The position numbers and the translations under genes were made by a program. The notes under the pieces are model-generated. The model worked only from the letters and a program-made list of their open reading frames with translations, was not told the origin of the DNA and did not search any database. Shown one piece after another: positions 35,135 to 48,718 of a stretch of DNA of 64,000 bases; position 1 is the stretch's first letter, and every line of letters begins with the position of its first letter. Location of the stretch: the NCBI RefSeq assembly GCF_009720385.1, contig NZ_WARX01000014.1, positions 124,001-188,000 on the forward strand. The letters run 5' to 3'. The DNA comes from Catellatospora vulcania. GTDB lineage: Bacteria; Actinomycetota; Actinomycetes; Mycobacteriales; Micromonosporaceae.

Positions 35135-35995
35135 ATGGCGCGGGTACGGCTGGACGTCGGTTACGACGGCACGGACTTCTCCGGTTGGGCGGCGCAGCCG
35201 GGCCGTCGCACCGTCGCGGGGGTGCTGCTGGCCGAGTTGGAGAAGGTGTTCGGGCCGGGCAATCCGACCGGGTTGACCGTGGCCGGCCGTACCGACGCCG
35301 GGGTGCACGCGACCGGTCAGGTGTGCCACGTCGAGCTGCCTGACGAACGCTGGCAGGCGCTCGCCCCGACGCTGGTGCGCCGGCTCGCCGGGCTGCTGCC
35401 CGGGGACGTGCGGGTGTGGTCCGCGCGCGAGGTCCCGGCGGCCTTCGACGCGCGGTTCTCGGCCCTGTGGCGGCGCTACGAGTACCGGGTGACCGACACC
35501 GAGGCGGGTCCGAGCCCGCTGCGCCGCCGCGACACCCTGTTCTGGCTGCGTCCGCTGGACTCCGACCGGCTCAACGCGGCCGCGGCGGGGCTGTGCGGGG
35601 AGCATGATTTCGCGGCGTTCTGCAAGCGCAAGGAGCACGCGACCACCATCCGGCACATCACCAGGATGTCGTGGCGGCGCGAGCCGGACGGGGTGCTGGT
35701 GGCGACGGTGCAGGCCGACGCGTTCTGCCAGGCGATGGTGCGCAGCCTGGTCGGGGCGATGTTGACGGTCGGCGACGGCCGCCGCGAGCCGGACTGGCCG
35801 GCCTCCCTGCTGACCCGTACCGAGCGGGTCAGCGATGTGCTGGTCGCCCCGGCGCACGGGCTGAACCTGATCGCCGTGGGCTACCCGGACGAGGCGGAGT
35901 TCGCGGCCCGCGCCCAGCAGACCCGGAACCTGCGCGGCGTGCCCGCCGGCCTGCGTACGGCCGACGCCGCATCTCCGCAGCTCACCGACGGGTAG
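35135..35995 (+). CDS. truA: tRNA pseudouridine synthase A
   Basis: This enzyme makes pseudouridine at positions 38-40 of tRNA anticodon arms. It has 286 residues and starts at ATG 35135 (MARVRLDVGYDGTDFSGWAA) with AGGAGGAGCAGG upstream; the longer upstream reading overlaps rplQ in another frame. The catalytic Asp54 is in VAGRTDAGVHATGQV. Further family blocks are RRYEYRVTD, FWLRPLD, and DAFCQAMVRSLVGAMLTVGD. Its location after rplQ is the standard actinobacterial order. A family A inverted repeat follows. Confidence 0.96.
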   Translation: MARVRLDVGYDGTDFSGWAAQPGRRTVAGVLLAELEKVFGPGNPTGLTVAGRTDAGVHATGQVCHVELPDERWQALAPTLVRRLAGLLPGDVRVWSAREVPAAFDARFSALWRRYEYRVTDTEAGPSPLRRRDTLFWLRPLDSDRLNAAAAGLCGEHDFAAFCKRKEHATTIRHITRMSWRREPDGVLVATVQADAFCQAMVRSLVGAMLTVGDGRREPDWPASLLTRTERVSDVLVAPAHGLNLIAVGYPDEAEFAARAQQTRNLRGVPAGLRTADAASPQLTDG

Positions 35996-36003
35996 ACGTT
36001 AAC

Positions 36004-36045
36004 AAGGGCACCTTCTACAACGCATAGCGTTAAGAAGGTGCCCTT
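36004..36045. repeat. Intergenic inverted repeat, family A, copy 2
   Basis: Arms AAGGGCACCTTCT (36004-36016) and AGAAGGTGCCCTT (36033-36045) are exact inverses. The loop contains AACGC-ATA-GCGTT, and its core ACGCATAGCG is the reverse complement of the loop core at 537-546. It lies between the convergent truA and the Pro-rich protein gene and could terminate both. Confidence 0.85.
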
Positions 36046-36057
36046 CCTTTGTTCTCG

Positions 36058-37641
36058 TCAGTTGGTGGCTGAGGGGGCGGGGGCGGGGGTGGCGTCGGGG
36101 GAGATGGGGTCGCTGGCGCGGTCTTCGAGGACCTTGCCGCGGAGGTAGAACTCGATCACGTCGAAGAGGATCTGCTTGGCGAACGGGTCGCCGATCGGGA
36201 TCTCACCGCCGTCGGACCGGGCGATCACGCAGTAGACGAGGTAGTGGCCGCGGATGTTCCAGCCGGCGTGGGTCGAGGCCAGGGCCAGCGGCTTGGTGAT
36301 GCTCTTCTTGGCCTGGCGGTCGGGGGCGTACCCGAGGAAGCGCCCCTTGCCCTCGTCCACGATCGGCTTGATCGCCTCGTACGCCTTCTCCGCGTTGGCG
36401 ACCGTGTCCAGGTTCACGATGCCGCCGGTCACCAGGTAGGCCCCGTTGGGGGAGCGCATGGTGCCGCGCACCACCTGGGAGCAGCCCAGGTCCGTGATCA
36501 GTTTGCTGATCTGGCCGCTGGCGGCCGCTCGGCAGTCGGTCAGCACCTGCGGCTTGATGACCGTGTAGACCTCGGTCGGCTTCTTCGGGTCGATGACGAT
36601 CTGCTTGCCGGGGAAGACCTCGTTCGCGGTGAGCGGCTTCGGGTCGACCTCGCGCGTGGTGATGTCGATGGGGGTGGCGGTCGGCGGCGGCGAGCTGTTG
36701 GCCTGCGCGCCGGTGCCCTTCTTCTCGTCCAGCACCATGAGGAACGAGCCGACGCCGCACACGGTCAGCACGGCCAGCACGCCGAGCACGCTCAGCGCCT
36801 TCTTCCAGCGGCTGGACATGTTCGGGTGCGGTGCGAGCCGCTGCCAGCCGGCGGCCACGCCGGGCTCGCCCGCGGCGGCCGGGCGCGGCCCGGTGCGCCG
36901 CGGCGGAGGCGGTGGGGGCGGCGGAGCGACAGTGGGTCGGGTGGGCGGCGGCGGCACGACACGCACCGGCATGGCCGGGTTCGGCGCGGTGCGCGGCGGC
37001 ATGCCGGGACGGCCGGGCGCGCCGACGGCAGGGGACACCGGAGTCGCCGGCGGCGCGGAACGCTGCCGAGGCTCGGTGACGTTGCGGCGGGGCGGGGCCG
37101 CCGGGGGGCCGCCTGGCGCGAATCCGCGGCGCATGGTGGGTGGAGGGTCCTCGACGCCCCGTGGACGCGCCAGCGCCCCGTTACGGGCACCGGGCGGCTC
37201 GCCCGGCACGTTGCGCCGGGGTGGTTCGCCTACCCGCGGCTCGCCGCGGCGCGGCGGCTCGTATCCGTGCGGCGCCGCCGGGGTGCGGGCCCCCGGGGCG
37301 AGGCCGGGGCCTTGGCCGCGGGGCGGCTGCGCCGGCGGCACGGGACGTCCGCCGGCCCGGCCCGGCGTGACGCCGGGGTGCTCGTGCGGGGGTTTGCGCT
37401 CCACGAAGCCGTCGAACCGGTCGGGGTTCTGCGGCGGGTCTGGTGCGCGCCGCCGGCCTGTTCCGCCGCCGGCTCCCGTCCGGCTTGGTGACTCAGAGTC
37501 ATGGGCGCTGTCGCGTAGTGACCCGCGCCGACCGGCGCCCGTGTCCCCGGGTAAGCGGGGATCGGGCGTCTCTCTGTCACGCGGATCACGACGGGAAGGT
37601 GGCGTCCAGTCCCCCGAACCGGTGCCGTAGCCGTGAGCCAT
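36058..37641 (-). CDS. Pro-rich single-pass membrane protein
   Basis: This protein of 527 residues starts at ATG 37641 (MAHGYGTGSGDWTPPSRRDP). Residues 1-270 are a disordered, charged Pro/Arg/Gly region ending in a run of prolines. One transmembrane helix follows (about 281-303, LSVLGVLAVLTVCGVGSFLM), then an extracytoplasmic domain of about 210 residues with two cysteines (LTDCRAAA and LGCSQVV) that may pair. A third cysteine is in the LVYCVIA stretch. No known catalytic motif is visible; the shape resembles actinobacterial septum- or envelope-associated proteins of unknown function. Its start is only about 14 bp from the start of the divergent methyltransferase gene. A longer start (37674) would overlap that gene. 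Confidence 0.75.
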   Translation of the reverse strand: MAHGYGTGSGDWTPPSRRDPRDRETPDPRLPGDTGAGRRGSLRDSAHDSESPSRTGAGGGTGRRRAPDPPQNPDRFDGFVERKPPHEHPGVTPGRAGGRPVPPAQPPRGQGPGLAPGARTPAAPHGYEPPRRGEPRVGEPPRRNVPGEPPGARNGALARPRGVEDPPPTMRRGFAPGGPPAAPPRRNVTEPRQRSAPPATPVSPAVGAPGRPGMPPRTAPNPAMPVRVVPPPPTRPTVAPPPPPPPPRRTGPRPAAAGEPGVAAGWQRLAPHPNMSSRWKKALSVLGVLAVLTVCGVGSFLMVLDEKKGTGAQANSSPPPTATPIDITTREVDPKPLTANEVFPGKQIVIDPKKPTEVYTVIKPQVLTDCRAAASGQISKLITDLGCSQVVRGTMRSPNGAYLVTGGIVNLDTVANAEKAYEAIKPIVDEGKGRFLGYAPDRQAKKSITKPLALASTHAGWNIRGHYLVYCVIARSDGGEIPIGDPFAKQILFDVIEFYLRGKVLEDRASDPISPDATPAPAPSATN

Positions 37642-37654
37642 GTCGCACAGCGTA

Positions 37655-38335
37655 ATGGACGACACAGTCGCCAATAACCCTGCGGCCGTCGAGTCCGTCC
37701 GTTCGGGGGAGAATGTGCGGGTGGGCGAGCATTACTTCACTGCGGAGCCGGGCGCGTCGGCGCGCCCGCGCGAGGTCGTTTTCAACATCGAGGGTCAGGA
37801 GTATGACCTGGTGGCAGCGGGTGGGGTCTTCTCGGCGACCCGGCTCGACCCCGGCACGACCGTGCTGCTGAAGAAGGGTGAGCTGCCGGGCGCGGCGGTC
37901 ACCGGAAATTTTCTGGACCTCGGCTGCGGGTACGGCCCGATCACCATGGTCCTGGCCACCCGGGCTCCGCAGGCCGCCATCTGGGCGATCGACGTCAACT
38001 CGCGTGCCCGCGAGCTGACCGAGGAGAACGCGCAGCGGCTGAACGTGGCCGACCGGGTGCGCGTCGCCGAGCCCGACGGGGTGCCGGCCGAGGTCGAGTT
38101 CGCGCAGATCTGGTCCAACCCGCCGATCCGGGTCGGCAAGGAGGAGCTGCACCAGCTGCTGCTGCGCTGGCTGCCGCGCCTTGCCCCCGGCGGCACGGCC
38201 TGGCTGGTCGTCGCCAAGCACAAGGGTGCGGACTCGCTGCAGCAGTGGCTGGCCGCCCAGGGCTGGCAGGCTGACCGGCACGCCAGCGGGTCGGGCTTCC
38301 GGGTGCTGAAAGTGACTCGCCCTCAAGCTGCCTGA
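37655..38335 (+). CDS. RsmC-like class I SAM-dependent methyltransferase
   Basis: This protein of 226 residues (from ATG 37655; ATG 37640 is a possible alternative) has the methyltransferase small domain: motif I FLDLGCGYGPITMVLA, acidic loop WAIDVNSRARELT, and the catalytic-type motif IV WSNPPIRVG (NPP[FY]-like, here NPPI). Such proteins modify guanine N2 in 16S/23S rRNA (RsmC/RlmG family). It lacks the N-terminal duplicated half of E. coli RsmC. It is divergently oriented from the Pro-rich protein gene with almost no gap, so their control regions lie inside each other's 5' ends. The exact rRNA target is unknown. Confidence 0.82.
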   Translation: MDDTVANNPAAVESVRSGENVRVGEHYFTAEPGASARPREVVFNIEGQEYDLVAAGGVFSATRLDPGTTVLLKKGELPGAAVTGNFLDLGCGYGPITMVLATRAPQAAIWAIDVNSRARELTEENAQRLNVADRVRVAEPDGVPAEVEFAQIWSNPPIRVGKEELHQLLLRWLPRLAPGGTAWLVVAKHKGADSLQQWLAAQGWQADRHASGSGFRVLKVTRPQAA

Positions 38336-38352
38336 TCAGGCACTATTCCGGC

Positions 38353-40086
38353 GTGGGATATGTGGATGTGGCCGGCGTGGCGTACACGCTGCCGGACGGG
38401 CGTGAACTCTTCTCCGACGTGTCGTTCCGCGTCGGCGAAGGGGCCAAGGTGGCCCTGGTCGGCCCGAACGGCGCGGGCAAGACGACGCTGCTGCGGATGG
38501 TCTCCGGCGACCTGCCGGTGACCGTCGGCGGCATCGCGCGCTCGGGCGGCCTGGGGGTCATGCGCCAGTTCATCGGCATGCTCGGCTCCTCGGCGGCGAC
38601 CGGCGCGCCCGGTGGCGCGGAGATGACGCTGGCCGAGATGGCACTGGGACTTGTCGAGCCGCGCCTGCAGGCCGCCGGCGCACGCCTGGTCAAGGCGGAG
38701 CAGGCGATGCGGGTGGCGGATTCCCGGGGCAAGCTGACCAGCAGCGCCCAGCAGGCGCAGCTGCGCTACGCGGAGGCCCTGTCGGCGTACGGCGAGGCGG
38801 GCGGCTACGAGGCCGAGGTGCTCTTCGACACCGTCGCCACGCTGATCCTCGACCTGTCCTGGGACGAGTGCCGGGACAGGCCGGTGCGCACCCTGTCCGG
38901 CGGCCAGCAGAAACGCTTCGCGCTGGAGCTGCTGCTGCGCGGTGGGGACGAGGTGCTGCTGCTCGACGAGCCGGACAACTTCCTCGACGTGCCCGCCAAG
39001 CGGTGGCTGGAGCAGCGGCTGCGCGAGTCGAAGAAGTCCGTGCTGTACGTCTCGCACGATCGGGAGCTGCTCAACCAGACCGCCGACCGGGTGGTCGCGG
39101 TCGAGGGCGGCAGCGCCTGGACGCACGTCGGCTCGTTCGCGGCGTGGCACGAGGCGCGGGTGGCCCGGCACGACAGCATGGAGGAGCGCCGCCGCCGCTG
39201 GGACGAGGAGCACGAGAAGCTGCGCACGCTCATGCTGATGTACAAGCAGAAGGCGGCGTACAACGACGGCCTCGCCTCGCGCTACCAGGCCGCGCAGACC
39301 CGGCTGCGCAAGTTCGAGGAGGCCGGCCAGCCGCCGCTGCCGCCCAAGGACCAGCAGATCCAGATGCGGCTCAAGGGCTCGCGCACCGGCAAGCGCGCGG
39401 TCATCTGCGAGCAGCTGGAGTTGGAGAACCTCACTTTCCCGTTCGACCTGGAGCTCTGGTACGGCGACCGCCTGGCGGTGCTCGGCGCGAACGGCACCGG
39501 CAAGTCGCACTTTCTGCGCCTGCTGGCGCAGAGCGGGGAGCACAGTCTGCGGCTGCTGGCGCACGGGGGCGGCGAGGAGGCCGGGCGCTCGGCCGACGGC
39601 GCGACACACGCGAAGGTGAAGCACACGGGTGTCGCCCGGCTGGGCGCGCGGGTCGTGCCCGGCCACTTCTCGCAGACCCACGACCGGCCCGACCTGGCCG
39701 GCAAGGAGCTGATCGACATCCTGTGGCGCGGTGATTCGCACCGGCCGTCACTGGCCCGCGAAGCCGCGTACAAGGTGCTCGACCGGTATGAGCTGGCCAA
39801 GCAGGGCGAGCAGCGCTTCGGCACGCTGTCCGGCGGGCAGCAGGCCCGGTTCCTGGTGCTGCTGCTGGAGCTGAGCGGCGTCACCCTGCTCCTGCTCGAC
39901 GAGCCCACCGACAACCTGGACCTGGCCAGTGCGGAGGCCTTGGAGCAGGGCCTGCTCGGCTTCGAGGGCACCGTCGTGGCGGTCACCCACGACCGCTGGT
40001 TCACCCGGAGTTTCGACCGCTTCCTGCTGTTCCAGAGCGACGGCGAAGTGGTGGAGACCCCCGAGCCCGTCTGGGACGTCCGTTGA
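38353..40086 (+). CDS. ABC-F family ATPase
   Basis: This protein of 577 residues has two ATPase domains and no membrane segment, the ABC-F layout. First domain: Walker A GPNGAGKTT at residues 37-45, signature LSGGQQKRF from residue 181, Walker B LLLDEPDNFLD near 202-212. Second: Walker A GANGTGKS at 378-385, LSGGQQARF, and DEPTDNLD from residue 516. The domains are linked by a charged helical region (about 265-345). ABC-F proteins act on ribosomes, in translation rescue or antibiotic protection. The start is GTG 38353, 17 bp after the methyltransferase stop, so the two may be co-transcribed. The specific role is open. Confidence 0.88.
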   Translation: MGYVDVAGVAYTLPDGRELFSDVSFRVGEGAKVALVGPNGAGKTTLLRMVSGDLPVTVGGIARSGGLGVMRQFIGMLGSSAATGAPGGAEMTLAEMALGLVEPRLQAAGARLVKAEQAMRVADSRGKLTSSAQQAQLRYAEALSAYGEAGGYEAEVLFDTVATLILDLSWDECRDRPVRTLSGGQQKRFALELLLRGGDEVLLLDEPDNFLDVPAKRWLEQRLRESKKSVLYVSHDRELLNQTADRVVAVEGGSAWTHVGSFAAWHEARVARHDSMEERRRRWDEEHEKLRTLMLMYKQKAAYNDGLASRYQAAQTRLRKFEEAGQPPLPPKDQQIQMRLKGSRTGKRAVICEQLELENLTFPFDLELWYGDRLAVLGANGTGKSHFLRLLAQSGEHSLRLLAHGGGEEAGRSADGATHAKVKHTGVARLGARVVPGHFSQTHDRPDLAGKELIDILWRGDSHRPSLAREAAYKVLDRYELAKQGEQRFGTLSGGQQARFLVLLLELSGVTLLLLDEPTDNLDLASAEALEQGLLGFEGTVVAVTHDRWFTRSFDRFLLFQSDGEVVETPEPVWDVR

Positions 40087-40229
40087 GCTGACCTCGCCGC
40101 CAGCTTGTCTGCGGGCGGCGGGGCGCGTCTCCCGGGCTGGGAGCGCACCGGCGACGATGGCACGATTTCGGCGATCGGTGGCAACCATGCCACTCGTCAT
40201 GATCGTCGGCCGCCCGCAGGATGAACGGC

Positions 40230-40823
40230 ATGAGTGACGCACCCCGCGGTCGTACCGCCGCCTTCGACGTTCTGGCCACCGGATACACCAGCTCGACCGG
40301 GCCCGGCGTGGCCGCGACCGTCTCGCTGGTGCGCGACGGCGACCTGCGCATCGTGTTCGACCCGGGGATGGTCGCGCACCCCTCGGTCATCCTCGACGCG
40401 CTCGCCGCGCTCGGGCTCGCGGCGCACGACGTCACCGACGTCGTGCTCAGCCACCACCACCCGGACAACGTCATGAACGCCGGGCTGTTCGCCGGGGCGC
40501 GGATGCACGACCACAAGGCGATCTACGAGGGCCACGGCTGGACCGACCGGGATGCCGAGGGCTACGCCTTCTCCGACTCCGTACGGCTGCTCAGCACGCC
40601 GGGTCACAGCCACGAGGACATCACGCTGCTCGCCGGTACGCCGGAGGGCGTCGTGGCGCTCGCCGGCGACCTGTGGTGGCGGGCCGACGGGCCGGCCGAC
40701 GACCCCGTCGCGCCGGACCGCGACCAGCTTCGCGCGAGCCGGGAGCGGGTGCTGGCGGTGGCCGACCTGGTGGTCCCGGGCCACGGCGCCCCGTTCACGC
40801 CGCACAGCGGCACGCCCCGCTGA
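40230..40823 (+). CDS. MBL-fold metal-dependent hydrolase
   Basis: This protein of 197 residues (ATG 40230, AGGA 9 bp upstream; ATG 40221 alternative) has the metallo-beta-lactamase fold motifs in order: LSHHHPDN, STPGHSHED, ALAGDLWW and VPGHGAPF. In the usual HxHxDH motif the last His is Asn here (H-H-H-P-D-N), so one zinc ligand is changed. Such single-domain proteins include MBLAC1-like enzymes; the substrate cannot be inferred. It is probably a stand-alone gene. A long hairpin separates it from the convergent chitinase gene. Confidence 0.82.
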   Translation: MSDAPRGRTAAFDVLATGYTSSTGPGVAATVSLVRDGDLRIVFDPGMVAHPSVILDALAALGLAAHDVTDVVLSHHHPDNVMNAGLFAGARMHDHKAIYEGHGWTDRDAEGYAFSDSVRLLSTPGHSHEDITLLAGTPEGVVALAGDLWWRADGPADDPVAPDRDQLRASRERVLAVADLVVPGHGAPFTPHSGTPR

Positions 40824-40880
40824 CTTGCGCGGCGTCCCTCGGCGCGCGGGCCGGTGGTGTTCGGCGGGGCGCGCGCCGGT

Positions 40881-40947
40881 GGTGATCGGCGCTTGCGGTC
40901 AGGAAGCGCGGCTGCGCCGCAGATCCTGAGCACAAGCGCCGATCACC
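40881..40947. repeat. Extended hairpin, family C
   Basis: GGTGATCGGCGCTTG (40881-40895) pairs perfectly with CAAGCGCCGATCACC (40933-40947). Inside, TCAGGA pairs with TCCTGA and GCGGC with GCCGC. The left arm reads TGATCGGCGCTTGCGGTCAG, matching the element at 582 at most positions. It lies between convergent genes and probably terminates both. Confidence 0.8.
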
Positions 40948-40962
40948 GTTGCCGCCCGGGGG

Positions 40963-42285
40963 TCAGTTCAGACCGTTGTGGATGGCGGTGGTCAGCTCGC
41001 CGGTGGGGGTGTCGCCGTCGAGGGACCAGGCCATGGTGCCGCCCAGGCCGTTGGCCTTGACGTACGCCGTCTTCTGGGCGATGACCTGCGGGGTGTCGTA
41101 GGACCAGAGGGCGCCGCCGCCGTACTTCCAGGACGCGCCCGCGACCGGGTCGTAGAAGACGGGGCCCTGCTTGGCGATGACCTTCTTGTAGTCCTCGACG
41201 CCGTCCTCGTAGGCGCCCCGGGCCGGGCCGCTCGCCGGCTGGTAGAGGCCGTTGTTCGCGGTGCCGACACCGGTCCAGCCGCGGCCGTAGTACGGGATGC
41301 CGACCACGATCTTGTTCGCCGGTGCGCCCTGGGCGCGGTAGGTGTCCACGGCCAGGTCCACGCTGAACGGCGACGACGGCGTGGAGTAGAGGTTCGCCTG
41401 GTGCCCGGTTACCGGGTCCCACGCGCCGACCAGGTCGTATCCCTGGACGGTGGCGAAGTCGAGGTGGGAGAACAGCGACGCCGTCTCGATCCCGGCGTTG
41501 ATCTTCGCGGGGTCCGCGGGCAGGAACGCGCTGAGCGAGTAGGTCCGGCCGACCTGCGCGCCGTACGCGTCGAGCTGGCTGCGGAACTCGGCGGCCAGCA
41601 ACGTGTAGTTGTGCCTGTCCTCGGGCCGCACCACGTTGCCGGTGTTGCCCTCGGAGGCGGGCCACTCCCAGTCCAGGTCGAAGCCGTCGAACACGCCGGC
41701 CGCGCTGCCCGCGCCGCCGTGCGGCGAGGTGCCGATGAAGGGCAGGTTGCCCTTGATGAACATGTCGATGCAGCTGGCGACCATGGCCTGGCGCGAGGCC
41801 GGGGTGAGCGCGGCGTCGGAGAAGTACTTCGACCAGGTCCAGCCCCCGAGTGACAGCTGGATCTTCAGGTGCGGGTACATCGCCTTGAGTTTGCGCAGCT
41901 GGTGGAAGTTGCCGGCCAGTGGCTGGCTCACCACGTCGCCGACGCCGTCGACGGACTCGCCCGACTTGAAGCGCTTCTGGTAGTCGGCCCAGGCGTCGCC
42001 GACGCCGGCCTCGTTCGCCTCGAGGCAGCGGCCGTCGGCGCCGACGTTGGCGAACGCGTAGTTGATGTGCGTCAGTTTCGCGGCCATCCCGGAGGTGTGC
42101 AGGTTCTTCACCAGGAAGTTGCGGCGGTAGATGCCCCACTGGACGAAGTAGCCGACCTTGACGTACCCGGCGGCCGCGGCAGCGGCCCCGGCGGTGACGG
42201 GAGCAGGGGCAGCCTGAGCTGGTGTGGAGGCGGCGGCGACGGTGCTGCCCAGGAGGAGGGCGACGAGGGCGATGCGGGATCTCAT
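40963..42285 (-). CDS. Secreted GH18 chitinase
   Basis: This protein of 440 residues has a Sec signal peptide at residues 1-26 (MRSRIALVALLLGSTVAAAS ... AQA). The single glycoside hydrolase 18 domain has the catalytic DGFDLDWEWP at residues 200-209 (proton donor Glu207), the SLGGW strand, and the closing GTMAWSLDGD. There is no carbohydrate-binding or fibronectin module, so it resembles a compact ChiC/ChiD-like exochitinase. GH18 enzymes cleave chitin by substrate-assisted retention. No DasR-type operator was spotted upstream. It is transcribed alone, convergent to the MBL gene. Confidence 0.94.
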   Translation of the reverse strand: MRSRIALVALLLGSTVAAASTPAQAAPAPVTAGAAAAAAGYVKVGYFVQWGIYRRNFLVKNLHTSGMAAKLTHINYAFANVGADGRCLEANEAGVGDAWADYQKRFKSGESVDGVGDVVSQPLAGNFHQLRKLKAMYPHLKIQLSLGGWTWSKYFSDAALTPASRQAMVASCIDMFIKGNLPFIGTSPHGGAGSAAGVFDGFDLDWEWPASEGNTGNVVRPEDRHNYTLLAAEFRSQLDAYGAQVGRTYSLSAFLPADPAKINAGIETASLFSHLDFATVQGYDLVGAWDPVTGHQANLYSTPSSPFSVDLAVDTYRAQGAPANKIVVGIPYYGRGWTGVGTANNGLYQPASGPARGAYEDGVEDYKKVIAKQGPVFYDPVAGASWKYGGGALWSYDTPQVIAQKTAYVKANGLGGTMAWSLDGDTPTGELTTAIHNGLN

Positions 42286-42401
42286 ACCGATTCAAAGTAA
42301 TTGTAAAGACTTTTCACAGAATCAGTGATCTGGATGAGCCGATGTAGACGGCGGCTGTCACGGAGGGGCCCGTCCCATTCACCGATGAGAATCGATAGGG
42401 T

Positions 42402-43034
42402 ATGCGTATGGCGCTGGGGAGACTCCATCTGATCACCGACGGCAGGCCCGGACGGGACCCGGTGGCCCTGGTGCGGGCCGCGTTGAGCGTGGCCACGCCG
42501 GACCTGGTCATCCAGTTCCGGCCGGCGGACGACTGGACCGACCGGCTCGCGTACGAGCTGGCCAATCAGATCGTCGCGCTGTGCCGCCCGGTCGGGATTC
42601 CGGTGCTGGTCAACGATCGGTTGCACGTCGCGCTCGCGACGGGGGCCGCAGGCGGGCACGTGGGCGCGGACGACCTGCCGGTGTCGGCGGCCCGGCGGCT
42701 GCTCGGCCCCGCCGCGGTGCTCGGCGCGACGTCCCGCCTGCCCGCGACCGCCCTGCGCGCGGTCGGCGACGGGGCGGACTACCTGGGCGTCGGCCCCTGC
42801 TACGCGACGTCCACGAAGGATGGACTGCCGGTGTCGATCGGCCCCGAGGGCCTGCGCGCCGTGGCCCGCCAGTGCGCGGGCACCCCGATCATCGCGATCG
42901 GCGGCATCACCGCTGCCCGCGTACCCGAACTGCTCGCCGCCGGGGCCCACGGCGTCGCCGTCATCGGCGCGGTCTCCGACGCCGCCGACCCCGCCCGCGC
43001 CGTCGCCGCCCTCCTCACCGCCGTCACCTCCTGA
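42402..43034 (+). CDS. thiE: Thiamine-phosphate synthase ThiE
   Basis: This enzyme couples HMP-PP with thiazole phosphate to form thiamine phosphate. It has 210 residues. Seen: LVNDRLHVAL, GGHVGADDLPV, the pyrophosphate-binding YLGVGPCYATSTKDGLP, IIAIGGI and AVIGAVSDAADP. The usual QxREK motif is changed to IQFRPADD, so the second basic residue is missing; whether this weakens activity is unknown. It lies outside the riboswitch operon, divergent from the chitinase gene by 116 bp, and ends before a strong hairpin. A second, TenI-like paralogue sits in the operon at 45417. Confidence 0.85.
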   Translation: MRMALGRLHLITDGRPGRDPVALVRAALSVATPDLVIQFRPADDWTDRLAYELANQIVALCRPVGIPVLVNDRLHVALATGAAGGHVGADDLPVSAARRLLGPAAVLGATSRLPATALRAVGDGADYLGVGPCYATSTKDGLPVSIGPEGLRAVARQCAGTPIIAIGGITAARVPELLAAGAHGVAVIGAVSDAADPARAVAALLTAVTS

Positions 43035-43069
43035 CCCACCCGCCACCGCCGTCCCCACCCCCGATCGAC

Positions 43070-43131
43070 CGCAGTTTCGGGGAAACTGCGGTAAACGGGG
43101 GTCCTGAATCGACAGTTTCCCCGAAACTGCG
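43070..43131. repeat. Inverted repeat whose arms are palindromes
   Basis: CGCAGTTTCGGGGAAACTG (43070-43088) and its exact inverse (43113-43131) form a 19-bp stem. Each arm also holds CAGTTTC-GGG-GAAACTG or its complement, so it can fold on itself. The RNA can therefore form one long hairpin or two small ones. It follows thiE by 35 bp and precedes the TPP riboswitch. Confidence 0.85.
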
Positions 43132-43300
43132 AAAGCCGTCGGCTACGCGCGGACCAGCGCGCGGTGGTGTGGGCGGAGTGTGGCGAGGGTCGCGGTGGGC
43201 GAGGGGTGGGTTGCCTCGGGGTGCGGACGGGGTTACGCTCCCGACAGTCGTCACGGACGGCAACACACCTGTAACGCGTGAACCACATTGGAACCAAGAA

Positions 43301-43393
43301 CCCCACGGGAGCCCGGTGAACCGGGCTGAGAGGGGAGCTGATTCTCGCTCCCGACCGTAGAACCTGATCCGGGTAATGCCGGCGCAGGGAGGA
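43301..43393 (+). promoter_or_regulatory. TPP riboswitch (THI element)
   Basis: The conserved core is complete: CTGAGA at 43326-43331 in the P2-P3 loop, a P3a-type hairpin GGGAGC...GCTCCC, then AACCTGATC and GGGTAATGCCGGCG CAGGGA. It binds thiamine pyrophosphate and lowers expression. The AGGGAGGAGG that ends the element is also the ribosome-binding site of thiO, 5-6 bp before its GTG, so control is most simply translational. It is the only such element seen and would govern the whole thi operon. Confidence 0.93.
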
Positions 43394-43400
43394 GGCCGCG

Positions 43401-48551
<5,151 letters not shown>

Positions 48552-48576
48552 CCCGCCGCCCCCTCCGCTCTTCCGC

Positions 48577-48639
48577 CGCAACTCTTAAAGACTCGCCGCC
48601 TCACGACAGTCGTGAGGCCGCGAGTCTTTAAGAGTTGCG
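48577..48639. repeat. Inverted repeat, family B, copy 2
   Basis: Arms 48577-48607 and 48609-48639 are 31 bp with one mismatch and only one unpaired central base. The outer sequence CGCAACTCTTAAAGA is the same as at 30970. It lies 25 bp after the thiC stop, before a convergent gene, and should terminate the thi operon. Confidence 0.88.
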
Positions 48640-48718
48640 CGAGGGATGGGGCGGCGGCCGCGGGCCGCGCGGGGTGGGGTGGGGCGGCGGGCTTGGGCCG
48701 CGCGGGGTGGGGTGAGGG

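Noticed and set aside
42286-42401. Search for a DasR-type operator before the chitinase gene
   Set aside because: No TGGTCTAGACCA-like dyad could be found, so no chitin/GlcNAc control site is claimed.
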